The notes under the pieces: generated by a model
The model's database searches: none
Seen by the model: the letters and a program-made list of their open reading frames with translations, nothing else
What the model was told of the DNA's origin: nothing
In this document: positions 40,009 through 49,274 of the stretch, in pieces
How the letters are laid out: each line of letters begins with the position of its first letter
Numbering within the stretch: position 1 is the first letter of the stretch
NCBI RefSeq assembly: GCF_013371085.1
Contig: NZ_JABWCV010000021.1
Span: 1 to 64,000, forward strand
Direction of reading: 5' to 3'
DNA from: Vreelandella maris
Lineage (GTDB): Bacteria > Pseudomonadota > Gammaproteobacteria > Pseudomonadales > Halomonadaceae
Length of the DNA stretch: 64,000 bases
Made by a program: the position numbers and the translations under genes

Positions 40009-43000
40009 ATGCCCAAGTTTTACATGCCTAAGCGAATGGAAGCCGACTCAACCGTGACCACCGACACATCCCCAGCCCCCACCGATAGCCAACGCCTTGC
40101 TGCGCTGAAACAAGCAGTGGGCGATGTGATGCTGCGTGATGCAGAGCGTTTAGAGCGACGCTTGGCCGGTTTGAGCCGACGCTTGCGTGATAACAAGCCG
40201 ATCAGCCGCGGGCTACAAGAAGCGCAGCGCGAGGTTAGTCGCGCTCAGCAACAACTTAGCCTGCGTGAAGCCCAGCAAGTCGCGCTTAATTATCCACCTG
40301 AGCTACCGGTAGTCGAGCGCAAAGAAGACATCGTTAACGCGATACGCAATCATCAAGTGGTGGTGGTGGCAGGGGAAACCGGCTCAGGCAAAACCACCCA
40401 GCTGCCAAAAATGTGTCTGGAGCTCGGGCGTGGTCGCCGTGGGTTGATTGGTCACACCCAGCCGCGTCGCCTGGCTGCTCGCAGCGTTGCAGGACGTTTG
40501 GCCGAAGAGCTGCAAGTCTCTCTCGGCGACCAAGTAGGCTATCAGGTGCGCTTTACCGACCAGAGTAGCCCGAGTACGTTGGTTAAATTGATGACCGACG
40601 GGATCTTGTTGGCCGAGACCCAGCACGATCCGCTGCTACTGCGCTACGACACCATCATTATCGATGAAGCCCACGAACGTAGCCTCAATATCGATTTTCT
40701 GCTCGGCTATTTAAAGCGTTTGTTACCTAAGCGCCCTGACCTGAAGATCATCATTACCTCAGCAACAATCGACGTCGATCGCTTTGCTAAACATTTTGGC
40801 ACTGCGACAACGCCCGCCCCGGTCGTGGAAGTCACCGGCCGCACTTATCCTGTTGAAGTGCACTATCGGCCGCTAATACGTGACGACGAGGATGAGGAAG
40901 ACCGCACGCTACAAGAGGGGATCCTGCATGCGGTGGGTGAGATCGAAGCTATTGAACGTGAGAAAGGCTGGCTGCATGGCCCACGGGATGTGCTGGTGTT
41001 CTTACCCGGCGAGCGTGAAATTCGTGAAACAGCCGATATTTTGCGCCGTGCCGATTTAAAGGGTACCGAGATTCTGCCGCTTTACGCCCGACTCTCCAAT
41101 GAAGAGCAGAATCGCGTGTTTGCGCCTCACCGAGGTCGGCGTATCGTGCTGGCCACCAACGTCGCGGAAACCTCGCTAACGGTGCCGGGCATTCGTTATG
41201 TGATCGACCCAGGGCTGGTGCGTATCAGTCGCTATAGTTACCGTTCCAAGATCCAGCGGCTGCCGGTGGAAGCGGTCAGCCAAGCCAGCGCCAATCAGCG
41301 CAAGGGGCGCTGCGGCCGGATCGCCGAAGGTGTGTGTATTCGCCTCTACAGTGAAGAGGATTTTCTATCCCGGCCTGGTTTTACCGACCCCGAAATTCAG
41401 CGCACCAACTTAGCGTCGGTGATTCTCTCAATGCTGGGCCTCAAGCTTGGCGATATTGAGGCGTTTCCGTTTGTTGATCCTCCCGATAGCCGCTTTGTTA
41501 AAGATGGCTTTCGGCTGCTGTTCGAGCTGGGTGCTGTCGATGAACGACAGCATCTCTCGCCGCTTGGCCGTAAGCTGGCGCGGCTGCCGATTGACCCGCG
41601 CCTAGCGCGGATGGTATTGGCGGGCGCCGAATTCGGCAGCCTGCGCGACGTACTGATCGTGGTCTCTGCGCTGGCCATTCAAGACCCGCGTGACCGGCCT
41701 GCGGACAAACGACAAGCCGCCGATCAAGCCCACCAGCGCTGGCATGATCCTGAATCAGATTTTGTCGCCTTGCTGAACCTCTGGCACGGCATTGAGAACG
41801 CCCGTGAGGCCCTGTCGGGCAATCAACTGCGCCGCTGGTGCCGCGATCACTACATCAACTACCTGCGCATGCGCGAATGGCACGATACTTTCCGCCAGCT
41901 GCGCCAATTGTTGCGAGATATGGATATCGACGTGCCCGCGCCACCTGCACGTTATGAAGAAGAGAGCGAAGAGCAGGCTAAGCAAGCACGACGTAAAACC
42001 TCCGGTAAAGTTCACCAGGCGCTGCTTTCAGGGCTACTCTCCAATTTGGGTACGCTGGTGGAGAACCGCGAGTATCTCGGCGCTCGCAATCGTAAATTTA
42101 TGATCCACCCCGGCTCTGGGTTGGCTAAGAAGTCGCCCAAATGGATCATGGCATTTGAAATGGTGGAGACCTCCAAGCTGTTTGCCCGTACCGTGGCCAA
42201 AATTGAACCGCAGTGGATTGAGCCCCAGGCGCAGCACTTGGTTAAACGCAGCTACAGCGAACCGCATTGGGAGATGAAACGCGCCCAGGTGGTGGCCTTT
42301 GAGCAGGTCACATTGTTTGGACTGCCGATTGTGGCGCGGCGCCGGGTGCACTACGGGCCAATCGCGCCCCAGGAGTCCCGAGAGCTGTTTATACGCCGGG
42401 CGCTGGTGGAAGGGGAGTTTCACACCAAAGGGGCCTTCTTTGCCCATAACCGCGCGCTGGTTGATGAAGTCGAAGCTCTGGAAGACCGTGCTCGGCGGCG
42501 GGATATTCTGGTCGATGAAGACACGCTCTATGACTTTTACGACCGACGGATCCCGGCAGACATTGTCAACGGCAAGGGCTTTGAGCACTGGCGCAAGCAG
42601 GCCGAGCAGCAAGACCCGCAATTACTGCATTTTGATATCGATTCGCTTAAAGCACGCGATGCGGGCGACGTTACCCAGGCGCAGTACCCTGATCATTTAA
42701 CCCTTGCTGGCGTCGCCTATCCGGTGAGCTACCACTTTGACCCCGAAGCTGAAGATGACGGTGTCACCCTGACCGTTCCCGCCGCTATGCTGCCGCAAGT
42801 GCCGGTGCATGCGCTGGAGTGGCTGGTGCCGGGGCTGTTACGCGAAAAGTGTATTGCGCTGCTGAAGTCGCTGCCAAAAAGCATTCGCCGCCAGGTGGTG
42901 CCGATCCCAGATTGGGTGGATGCCGCGCTGGAAACCTTGGTGCCTGATCAACGCCCGTTAACCGAGGCGTTAGGTGAATTTATTCGCCGCCGGACATCAA

Positions 43001-44040
43001 CGCGTGTGCATGCTGACGACTGGCGTTTGGATTTGCTCGAACCGCATTTGATCATGAATATTCGCGTGGTGGATCATGCGGGAGAAACCCTTGGCCAGGG
43101 GCGTGATCTACGAGCGCTGGAGCAGCGCTTTGAGGCAGCCGCCAGCGCTGGCGCCCAGGCGTTAGCCGAACAGGTGAGTTCTGAGCCTGCCGTTGCAGGG
43201 CTGCCCAAGGAGCCGCTGCCTGCTTCGCGTGTTACTACCCAGGCAGGCATTCGTGTTGAGGCGTATCCTGCGTTGGTCGCTGAAGCCAGCGAGTTCAAAG
43301 TCGCGCTGTTTGATCACCCTGCAAAAGCTGACGCCGCGCACCAAGAGGGCATCGCCCGACTGGCGATTGCCAAGCTGCCCGAGCAGGTTAAAGCGATTAA
43401 GCAACTGCCAGGTGTCGAGAAGTGCGCGCTGCTATTTGCCAAAGTGGGCAGCAAGCAAGCCCTGATTGAAGACCTGCTGCTAGCGGTGTTTACCCAGGTC
43501 GTCGCTCAGCACCCGCTGCCGCGCTCAGAAGGGGAGTTCAGTGAGCGAATGACCGCCACTCAGAGTCAGCTCGTTGAAGAAGCGAAAACACTACTGGTGA
43601 AGGTTGAAGCCGCACTGCAAGGGCACTTGGCAGTCAGTAAGGTGCTCAAAGGTAAGCTCAATTTTGCCTTGGCGCTGGTGTACAGCGATGTTAGTGCGCA
43701 AATGCAGCGTTTGGTTTATCCAGGGTTTATACGCGATGCCGGTGTGTGGCTGGATGAATATCCACGCTACACCGAGGCGGCGCTACTTCGGCTTGAAAAA
43801 GCCGCTCGTGAACGTGGCCGTGATCAAATGATGATGCAGGATGTTCAGGCATTAGAGGCCCGCTTTGATGCCCGTCGCGAAAGCGAGCGTCGCGGGCGGG
43901 TGGAAGACCCGGAGTTGGTCGCTTATGGCTGGTGGCTGCAAGAACTGAGGGTGTCACTATTTGCACAGCAATTAGGTACCCGTATGCCCGTATCGGTGAA
44001 ACGCCTCGAAAAGCACTGGCAAGAGATTATCAGCGTTTAG
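40009..44040 (+). CDS. hrpA: ATP-dependent RNA helicase HrpA
   Basis: A DEAH-box helicase of 1343 residues, close to the 1300 of E. coli HrpA, acting on RNA and stalled ribosomes. The N-terminal part has the helicase core: GETGSGKTTQLPKM, TQPRRLAARSVAGRL, IIIDEAHERSLN, SATID, LPGEREIRETADIL and QRKGRCGR. HA2/OB regions follow, and the C-terminal DUF3418 domain takes up the last 500-600 residues. ATGs at 40009, 40024 and 40036 are all possible and none has a clear ribosome site; I kept the longest. Confidence 0.95.
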   Translation: MPKFYMPKRMEADSTVTTDTSPAPTDSQRLAALKQAVGDVMLRDAERLERRLAGLSRRLRDNKPISRGLQEAQREVSRAQQQLSLREAQQVALNYPPELPVVERKEDIVNAIRNHQVVVVAGETGSGKTTQLPKMCLELGRGRRGLIGHTQPRRLAARSVAGRLAEELQVSLGDQVGYQVRFTDQSSPSTLVKLMTDGILLAETQHDPLLLRYDTIIIDEAHERSLNIDFLLGYLKRLLPKRPDLKIIITSATIDVDRFAKHFGTATTPAPVVEVTGRTYPVEVHYRPLIRDDEDEEDRTLQEGILHAVGEIEAIEREKGWLHGPRDVLVFLPGEREIRETADILRRADLKGTEILPLYARLSNEEQNRVFAPHRGRRIVLATNVAETSLTVPGIRYVIDPGLVRISRYSYRSKIQRLPVEAVSQASANQRKGRCGRIAEGVCIRLYSEEDFLSRPGFTDPEIQRTNLASVILSMLGLKLGDIEAFPFVDPPDSRFVKDGFRLLFELGAVDERQHLSPLGRKLARLPIDPRLARMVLAGAEFGSLRDVLIVVSALAIQDPRDRPADKRQAADQAHQRWHDPESDFVALLNLWHGIENAREALSGNQLRRWCRDHYINYLRMREWHDTFRQLRQLLRDMDIDVPAPPARYEEESEEQAKQARRKTSGKVHQALLSGLLSNLGTLVENREYLGARNRKFMIHPGSGLAKKSPKWIMAFEMVETSKLFARTVAKIEPQWIEPQAQHLVKRSYSEPHWEMKRAQVVAFEQVTLFGLPIVARRRVHYGPIAPQESRELFIRRALVEGEFHTKGAFFAHNRALVDEVEALEDRARRRDILVDEDTLYDFYDRRIPADIVNGKGFEHWRKQAEQQDPQLLHFDIDSLKARDAGDVTQAQYPDHLTLAGVAYPVSYHFDPEAEDDGVTLTVPAAMLPQVPVHALEWLVPGLLREKCIALLKSLPKSIRRQVVPIPDWVDAALETLVPDQRPLTEALGEFIRRRTSTRVHADDWRLDLLEPHLIMNIRVVDHAGETLGQGRDLRALEQRFEAAASAGAQALAEQVSSEPAVAGLPKEPLPASRVTTQAGIRVEAYPALVAEASEFKVALFDHPAKADAAHQEGIARLAIAKLPEQVKAIKQLPGVEKCALLFAKVGSKQALIEDLLLAVFTQVVAQHPLPRSEGEFSERMTATQSQLVEEAKTLLVKVEAALQGHLAVSKVLKGKLNFALALVYSDVSAQMQRLVYPGFIRDAGVWLDEYPRYTEAALLRLEKAARERGRDQMMMQDVQALEARFDARRESERRGRVEDPELVAYGWWLQELRVSLFAQQLGTRMPVSVKRLEKHWQEIISV

Positions 44041-44168
44041 CAAGTGGTTGAAAAAGGTGCTGGAAAAACCGCTATTTTACGCACACAGTAACGTTATGGG
44101 TTCGTCGCAGGTTATGCGCTAGCCATCACTGGCCAGCCACGTCGGCAAGCCGCTTAAAGGAGATTGGC

Positions 44169-45290
44169 ATGACACATGTGGTGATTACCGGTACAGGACT
44201 CTATACACCGGAACACGCCATTGATAATGCGGCCCTAGTGGCGGCATTTAATGCTTGGGTAGATGGTGAGAATGAGCTGCACGCCGAGGCCATTGCGCGA
44301 GGAGAGCGTGAACCGCTGGCGCACTCAAGCAGCGAGTTTATTGAAAAAGCGTCTGGTATTAAGAGCCGCTATGTGCTCGATGCGTCAGGTATCCTTGACC
44401 CACAGCGTATGCGGCCTAAACTGCCACAGCGGAGTAATGACGAACCCTCGCTTCAGTGCGAGATGGCGACCGAGGCTGCGCGTCAGGCACTGGCCGCCGC
44501 TCAAGTGGATGCCGCTGATATCGAGCTAGTGATTGTTGCCTGCTCAAATCTTGAGCGTGCCTATCCTGCCGTGGCCGTTGAAGTCCAGCAAACACTGGGA
44601 ACAAGTGGCTATGGGTTTGATATGAACGTGGCCTGCAGTTCAGCCACGTTTGCTTTGGAAACCGCAGCAAATGCGATAGCCTCCGGTAGCGTCAAGCGCG
44701 CACTGGTGGTTAATCCTGAGATTTGCTCAGCGCATCTTAATTTTCGAGACCGTGACAGCCACTTCATTTTCGGCGATGCTTGTACTGCTGTGGTACTAGA
44801 AAATAGTGCTGTTGCCGTTGCTGATGAGCAGTTTGAAATCCTCGGTACGCGTTTGATCACTCAGTTTTCCAATGCGATTCGTAATAATGCGGGTTTTTTA
44901 AATCGCGTGACGGACAGTGATCCGATGGCGTTGGATAAGCTGTTCGTGCAGGAGGGGCGGCGGGTATTTAAAGAAGTTTGCCCAATGGTGGCCAAGTTGA
45001 TCACCGATCATCTGGCGTCCTTGGAGCTAAACGGAAGCGACCTTAAACGCATATGGCTGCACCAAGCTAACCGGCATATGAACGATTTGATTGCCCGTAA
45101 AGTGTTGGGGTATGACCCAAGTGAAACCCAGGCACCGATCATTTTAGATCGCTATGCAAACACCAGCTCAGCGGGTTCCATTATTGCTTTTCACCTGCAT
45201 CATGAGCAGTTCAATCAGGGCGATATTGGCGTGATTTGTTCGTTTGGCGCTGGCTATAGCGCGGGCAGTGTCGTCATCCGTCGGGTGTAG
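44169..45290 (+). CDS. Beta-ketoacyl-ACP synthase III, long type
   Basis: A 373-residue thiolase-fold enzyme. The catalytic triad is visible: Cys in NVACSSATFALE, His in WLHQANRHMN and Asn in YANTSSAGS. Relative to housekeeping FabH (about 317 residues) it has an insertion near residues 30-85 (FNAWVDGENELHAEAIARGE and following). This long type includes Pseudomonas PA3286, reported to join medium-chain acyl-CoA from beta-oxidation to malonyl-ACP. That specificity here is inferred. The neighbouring fadD fits such a link. AAAGGAG precedes the ATG. Confidence 0.85.
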   Translation: MTHVVITGTGLYTPEHAIDNAALVAAFNAWVDGENELHAEAIARGEREPLAHSSSEFIEKASGIKSRYVLDASGILDPQRMRPKLPQRSNDEPSLQCEMATEAARQALAAAQVDAADIELVIVACSNLERAYPAVAVEVQQTLGTSGYGFDMNVACSSATFALETAANAIASGSVKRALVVNPEICSAHLNFRDRDSHFIFGDACTAVVLENSAVAVADEQFEILGTRLITQFSNAIRNNAGFLNRVTDSDPMALDKLFVQEGRRVFKEVCPMVAKLITDHLASLELNGSDLKRIWLHQANRHMNDLIARKVLGYDPSETQAPIILDRYANTSSAGSIIAFHLHHEQFNQGDIGVICSFGAGYSAGSVVIRRV

Positions 45291-45332
45291 GCCTCTGCAC
45301 CGTGCTGCGGAATTGGAAAAAAGGAAAATGTC

Positions 45333-46172
45333 ATGTGGCAGTGGTTAAGTAACGACAAGACAACGCTTTCGTGGCGCTCAAAAGGGTTGCCGCTACTGCT
45401 GGTGGCGTTATTAGCAAGCGGCGGTTGTGCCAGCACACAAATGGCAGAAAACGCCAACCCAGACGACCCGTGGGAAGGCTTTAACCGCAAAGTGTTTGCG
45501 TTCAACGATGTACTGGACCGTTACGCGCTTAAGCCGGTGGCAAAAGGCTATCGCACGATTACCCCTGATCCGGTTGAAACAGGGGTAGGAAACTTTTTCT
45601 CTAACTTAGGCGAAGTACGTACCGCGCTTAATAGCGTGCTTCAAGGTAAGCCTGCTAATGCGGGCCTTGCTACCTCTCGCTTTTTGATTAACTCCACCGT
45701 GGGCATTGGCGGGTTGTTAGATTACGCAACGCTGATGGAAATTACCGCGGATAAAGAGGATTTCGGTCAAACGTTGGCAGTATGGGGCTGGGATGACTCA
45801 CGTTATTTGGTGCTGCCTTTCTTCGGCCCCAGCACGCTGCGTGATACCACGGGTTTACCTGCTGACATAGCCGCGTATCCGGTTACCTACGTTGAAGATG
45901 ATACTGTTCGCATAAGCCTGACAGCGCTCAACCTGATTGACACCCGTGCTGGATTGCTCGACCAGGAAGAGTTGATTCGCGGTGATCGCTACCGCTTTAT
46001 TCGTGATGCTTATTTACAGAGCCGTCAGTTCGAGGTGCGCGATGGAGAGTTAGGCGATGACCCTTTTGCCAGCGATACTTTCGATTTTGATGACAGCGAC
46101 TTTGATGACAGCAATTTTGAAGATAGCGACACTGGTGACGACGACGTTGGTGGCGAAAATAGCGCCGATTGA
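45333..46172 (+). CDS. mlaA: MlaA (VacJ) phospholipid-transport lipoprotein
   Basis: The outer-membrane component of the Mla system that removes phospholipids from the outer leaflet. The 279-residue precursor has a lipoprotein-type signal (LLLVALLASGG before C32), NPDDPWEGFNRKVFAFND, a GVGNFFSNLGEV segment, FLINSTVGIGGLLD and LPFFGPSTLRDTTG. After about residue 240 it has a very acidic tail built from five-residue repeats of the form DFDDS, which E. coli MlaA lacks. The stop overlaps the leader of the next gene. Confidence 0.93.
   Translation: MWQWLSNDKTTLSWRSKGLPLLLVALLASGGCASTQMAENANPDDPWEGFNRKVFAFNDVLDRYALKPVAKGYRTITPDPVETGVGNFFSNLGEVRTALNSVLQGKPANAGLATSRFLINSTVGIGGLLDYATLMEITADKEDFGQTLAVWGWDDSRYLVLPFFGPSTLRDTTGLPADIAAYPVTYVEDDTVRISLTALNLIDTRAGLLDQEELIRGDRYRFIRDAYLQSRQFEVRDGELGDDPFASDTFDFDDSDFDDSNFEDSDTGDDDVGGENSAD
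46083..46142 (+). repeat. 15-bp tandem repeat encoding DFDDS units in mlaA
   Basis: Four successive 15-bp units (46083, 46098, 46113, 46128) start GATTTTGATGACAGC, GACTTTGATGACAGC, AATTTTGAAGATAGC and GACACTGGTGACGAC, increasingly diverged. They encode the acidic MlaA tail (DFDDS-DFDDS-NFEDS-DTGDD). In-frame unit gain or loss would change only tail length. Confidence 0.85.
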
Positions 46173-46180
46173 GGCTTATG

Positions 46181-47374
46181 ATGGAGCATTCTAAACAGTT
46201 GATCGCGGTGATCGACGAGCCGGGTCGAGAGCGCGATGCGCTGGCCGAAGCGATTACCTGCGACGACATGTGGGTATTTGCCGCTGAAGATATTGACCAC
46301 TTGCCTGCGGATACGGCGCTAATCGTGGCCCACGCCAGAGCAGTGCCACGCCAGCAGTGGTCACAGCTAACGCGACGCTTACCAACGTTGGTCGTGAGTG
46401 ACTCGCGCCAGGATGCTGACCTTATCAAAGCCATTGACGTAGGGCTGGTGGACTATATTGTCCACCCTCTGCGTCACGCTGAGCTGTTGCGGCGAATGAT
46501 CCGTAAAGCCATCGAGCTAAATGATTTGGCCTTAGAGCGCGAGCGCGATCACGAGCGTCTTGCAGAGTTAAATGAGAGCCTAGAGACGCATTTGGCGCTA
46601 CTGCGTATGGATCAGCAGAGTGGTGGTCATATCCAGCGGCGTTTACTGCCGTTACGCCCTAAAGTCATCAATGGGGTGTATTACGACTATGTATTTGCAC
46701 CTTCTCTCTATTTATCCGGTGATTTTCTAGACTATCAACGTTATAACGATCGTTATAGCGCCTTCTATTTTGCCGATGTGTCGGGGCATGGTGCGTCGTC
46801 AGCCTTTGTCACGGTACTGCTAAAATATTTATGCAATCGTTGGTTGAGTGAGTGGGATGGTCAACAGCCAGAAAATTTGCCGCCGGATTGGCTGAAGGCG
46901 ATGAACCGCGAGTTACAGGGTACGGATATAGGCAAACATGCCACCTTATTTGTCGGTGTTATTGACCATGAGACGCATACTCTGCACTATTCGCTCGGCG
47001 CTCAACTTCCCATGCCGCTTTTAGCAGCAGAAGGAGAGCTAAGACGTCTTGAAGGCGAAGGAATGCCGGTAGGCCTTTTCCCCGATGTGGAGTATCCTTC
47101 GCTTAGCTGTGCGTTGCCGAACGACTTTTGTTTATGGCTTTGCTCAGACGGCGTATTGGAATGCTTGCCGGGTAAAACGCTCGACACGCGGCTCAAGGAG
47201 CTTGAGCAATTAGTAAGCGAGAGTGTCACGCTTGAGCAGTTGCGCGACCGGCTAGCAGAGACGAATGCTCTCCTTGCAGAAGGGGATGCAGAGTTCGATG
47301 CTAACCAGGAACGCGATGCTTTACCCGATGATCTAACAATCATGATGGTGAGCGGATTTGGTCATGCTGATTGA
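46181..47374 (+). CDS. Degenerate-receiver PP2C (SpoIIE/RsbU-type) phosphatase
   Basis: A 397-residue two-domain regulator. Residues 1-115 have the receiver fold (LIAVIDEPGRERDALAEAI, then VGLVDYIVHPLRHAELLRRMIRKAIE), but the position of the phosphoacceptor Asp reads ALIVAHARAVP, so it has no aspartate there. A coiled linker leads to a SpoIIE-type phosphatase: LSGDFLDYQ, FADVSGHGASSAFV and LCSDGVLE supply the metal-binding aspartates. It likely dephosphorylates the STAS protein encoded next, as in Pseudomonas RssB/HsbR-type modules. GAGG six bases upstream favours the ATG at 46181 over 46178. Confidence 0.88.
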   Translation: MEHSKQLIAVIDEPGRERDALAEAITCDDMWVFAAEDIDHLPADTALIVAHARAVPRQQWSQLTRRLPTLVVSDSRQDADLIKAIDVGLVDYIVHPLRHAELLRRMIRKAIELNDLALERERDHERLAELNESLETHLALLRMDQQSGGHIQRRLLPLRPKVINGVYYDYVFAPSLYLSGDFLDYQRYNDRYSAFYFADVSGHGASSAFVTVLLKYLCNRWLSEWDGQQPENLPPDWLKAMNRELQGTDIGKHATLFVGVIDHETHTLHYSLGAQLPMPLLAAEGELRRLEGEGMPVGLFPDVEYPSLSCALPNDFCLWLCSDGVLECLPGKTLDTRLKELEQLVSESVTLEQLRDRLAETNALLAEGDAEFDANQERDALPDDLTIMMVSGFGHAD

Positions 47375-47882
47375 AGAAGGCCGCATTAAAGCGGCGTTCG
47401 ATTCTGGTGTTTTTGTTTTAAAGCTGTGTGGCGATGTGCGCTTGACGCTTTGCGCGACACTCGATACCCAAGCCCAACGTCTCGCTGAGACACCGGGGTT
47501 GCGTGCCGTACTGATTGACCTGCGTGAGGCCACCAATGTGGATTCGACCGCGTTGGGTTTCTTGGCCAAGGTCGCAATGGCAGTAAAAGGGCGCTTAGAG
47601 CAGTCCCCGACAATTATTGTCGATAATGATGACGTTCGAAAAATGTTGGACGTGATGGGGTTTTCGCGCTTTTTCACTTTGATGGAAGCGCCTCTGCAGC
47701 AGTCAACAACGCTTAACGATGCTCTCGAAGAGTTACCTGAAGAGCCTGCCGACGAAGAGGGGTTGCGTGAACGCATTCTCGAAGCCCACCGTATTTTGAT
47801 GCACATGAACGAGCATAACCGCGAGCAGTTTCAGCCGCTGGTTGACATGCTTGAGTCCCAAGACGCAGCCACGCACCATTAA
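47364..47882 (+). CDS. STAS-domain anti-sigma factor antagonist
   Basis: A 172-residue protein with a STAS domain in its first 110 residues: FVLKLCGDVRLTLCATLD, VLIDLREATNVDSTALGFLAKV, where the Ser of NVDSTALG is the usual phosphorylation site, and VRKMLDVMGFSRFFTL. The C-terminal 60 residues form an acidic, probably helical extension. Its start lies 11 bases inside the phosphatase gene, so the two are coupled: a partner-switch unit, possibly acting on RpoS or an anti-sigma factor (inference). No kinase gene is near. Confidence 0.9.
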   Translation: MLIEEGRIKAAFDSGVFVLKLCGDVRLTLCATLDTQAQRLAETPGLRAVLIDLREATNVDSTALGFLAKVAMAVKGRLEQSPTIIVDNDDVRKMLDVMGFSRFFTLMEAPLQQSTTLNDALEELPEEPADEEGLRERILEAHRILMHMNEHNREQFQPLVDMLESQDAATHH

Positions 47883-48058
47883 ATACCCCTCTTTAATCTG
47901 ATTTGGCTTTCTCAGGGCTATCGCAGCGGGTGATCCATCGTATTACCCAATGTGCTAGCTCTGTGTGTATAGCGCTTAGCCCCGACAAGTGTCTTAAAAT
48001 CAGCTATTATTAGCGGCCTATCTATTCCCGCGCGTTCGTTATCGCCGTAAGGAGACCC

Positions 48059-49246
48059 ATGCATCTTAATCCCCGTCGTGTAGCGTTGTTAGTTGCCGCC
48101 AACACGGCGCTTGCCCCCTTTGCGATCGACGCCTACCTACCTGCAATGGGAATCATCGCCGAAAGTATCGGCGCTAGCATTCATCGCACGGAACTTTCCA
48201 TTAGCGTGTTCTTGTTTGGCTTTGCGCTGGGTCAGCTATGTTTTGGGCCATTATCGGATCGTATGGGGAGAAAGCCTGTACTGCTGGGCGGCCTAGTGGT
48301 GTTTATGTTGGCAAGTCTAGCGATCACCACGGTCGATAGTCTCTCCTCGCTGCTGGCCTGGCGATTTGTGCAGGCGTTGGGAGGCGGTGCTTGTGTTGTC
48401 AATTCGGCAGCGATTGTGCGCGACTGCTTTAGCGGTCGAGAGGCCGCCAAAGTGATGTCGACGATGGCGATGATTATGATGCTGGCGCCGCTAGTGGCGC
48501 CAGCAGTGGGGAGTCTATTGTTGCATGTGGCCGGTTGGTGGTTAATTTTTGTTTTCTTGGCTGTTTATGCAGGCTTTTTAGTCTGGCTGCTGGGAACGCG
48601 CCTGCCTGAGACCCGTGATATGTCGCTTCCTGCGGCGTCACCGCGGCAAGTCATTCGCAATTACGCCAGCGTGCTCAAGCATCGTGAAGGGATGGGCTAT
48701 ATTTGCGCGGTAGCCGCTTCCTTTGCAGGCCTATTTGCATTTGTGACGGCCTCACCGTTTCTCTATCTCGACTATTTTGGTCTATCGCCAGGTACCTATC
48801 CGCTCGTGTTCGGTGTCAACGTACTGGTCATTGCGCTCTCAAACCGCGTCAATATTCACCTGCTGCGCAAACGCACGCCACAGCAGAATCTCCGCTTGGG
48901 GCTGCTCATTCAGTTAGTGGCAGCCCTGGGGTTGGTGTTGGTAACCGCGTTAAATATGGCGTCACTTATGGTCGTTGTGCCGCTCATTATGCTCTTCACC
49001 GGCATGATTGGGCTGATTACCCCGAACGCAATCTCTTCATTGTTGGATCATTTTGGCCATATCAGCGCAACTGCAACGGCGCTTTTAGGCGGCATTCAGT
49101 TTACCTGTGGCGCTCTCGCTGGGGTGATGGTCGGGCTGTTTGAAGTGGAACACCTTTGGCCAATGGTACTGACGATGTTGGGTGCTGCCCTGTTGGGGAA
49201 TATCGGCGTGCGTAAATTAACCAAGGCGCCCGTCATAAGTGAGTAA
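48059..49246 (+). CDS. Bcr/CflA family drug efflux MFS transporter
   Basis: A 395-residue MFS protein with twelve predicted membrane helices. MFS motif A is GPLSDRMGRKPVLLGG around residue 65; NTALAPFAIDAYLPAMGII at the N-terminus with D and motif VQALGGGACVVNSAAIVRD are typical of the Bcr/CflA (drug:H+ antiporter 1) group. The substrate is unknown. AAGGAG precedes the ATG. Confidence 0.9.
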   Translation: MHLNPRRVALLVAANTALAPFAIDAYLPAMGIIAESIGASIHRTELSISVFLFGFALGQLCFGPLSDRMGRKPVLLGGLVVFMLASLAITTVDSLSSLLAWRFVQALGGGACVVNSAAIVRDCFSGREAAKVMSTMAMIMMLAPLVAPAVGSLLLHVAGWWLIFVFLAVYAGFLVWLLGTRLPETRDMSLPAASPRQVIRNYASVLKHREGMGYICAVAASFAGLFAFVTASPFLYLDYFGLSPGTYPLVFGVNVLVIALSNRVNIHLLRKRTPQQNLRLGLLIQLVAALGLVLVTALNMASLMVVVPLIMLFTGMIGLITPNAISSLLDHFGHISATATALLGGIQFTCGALAGVMVGLFEVEHLWPMVLTMLGAALLGNIGVRKLTKAPVISE

Positions 49247-49274
49247 AAGGGATGAGCACCAAGGATGAACAGCA

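Noticed and set aside
42034..42621. 195-residue antisense frame within hrpA
   Set aside because: Shadow frame opposite the conserved helicase; high GC third positions explain the openness.
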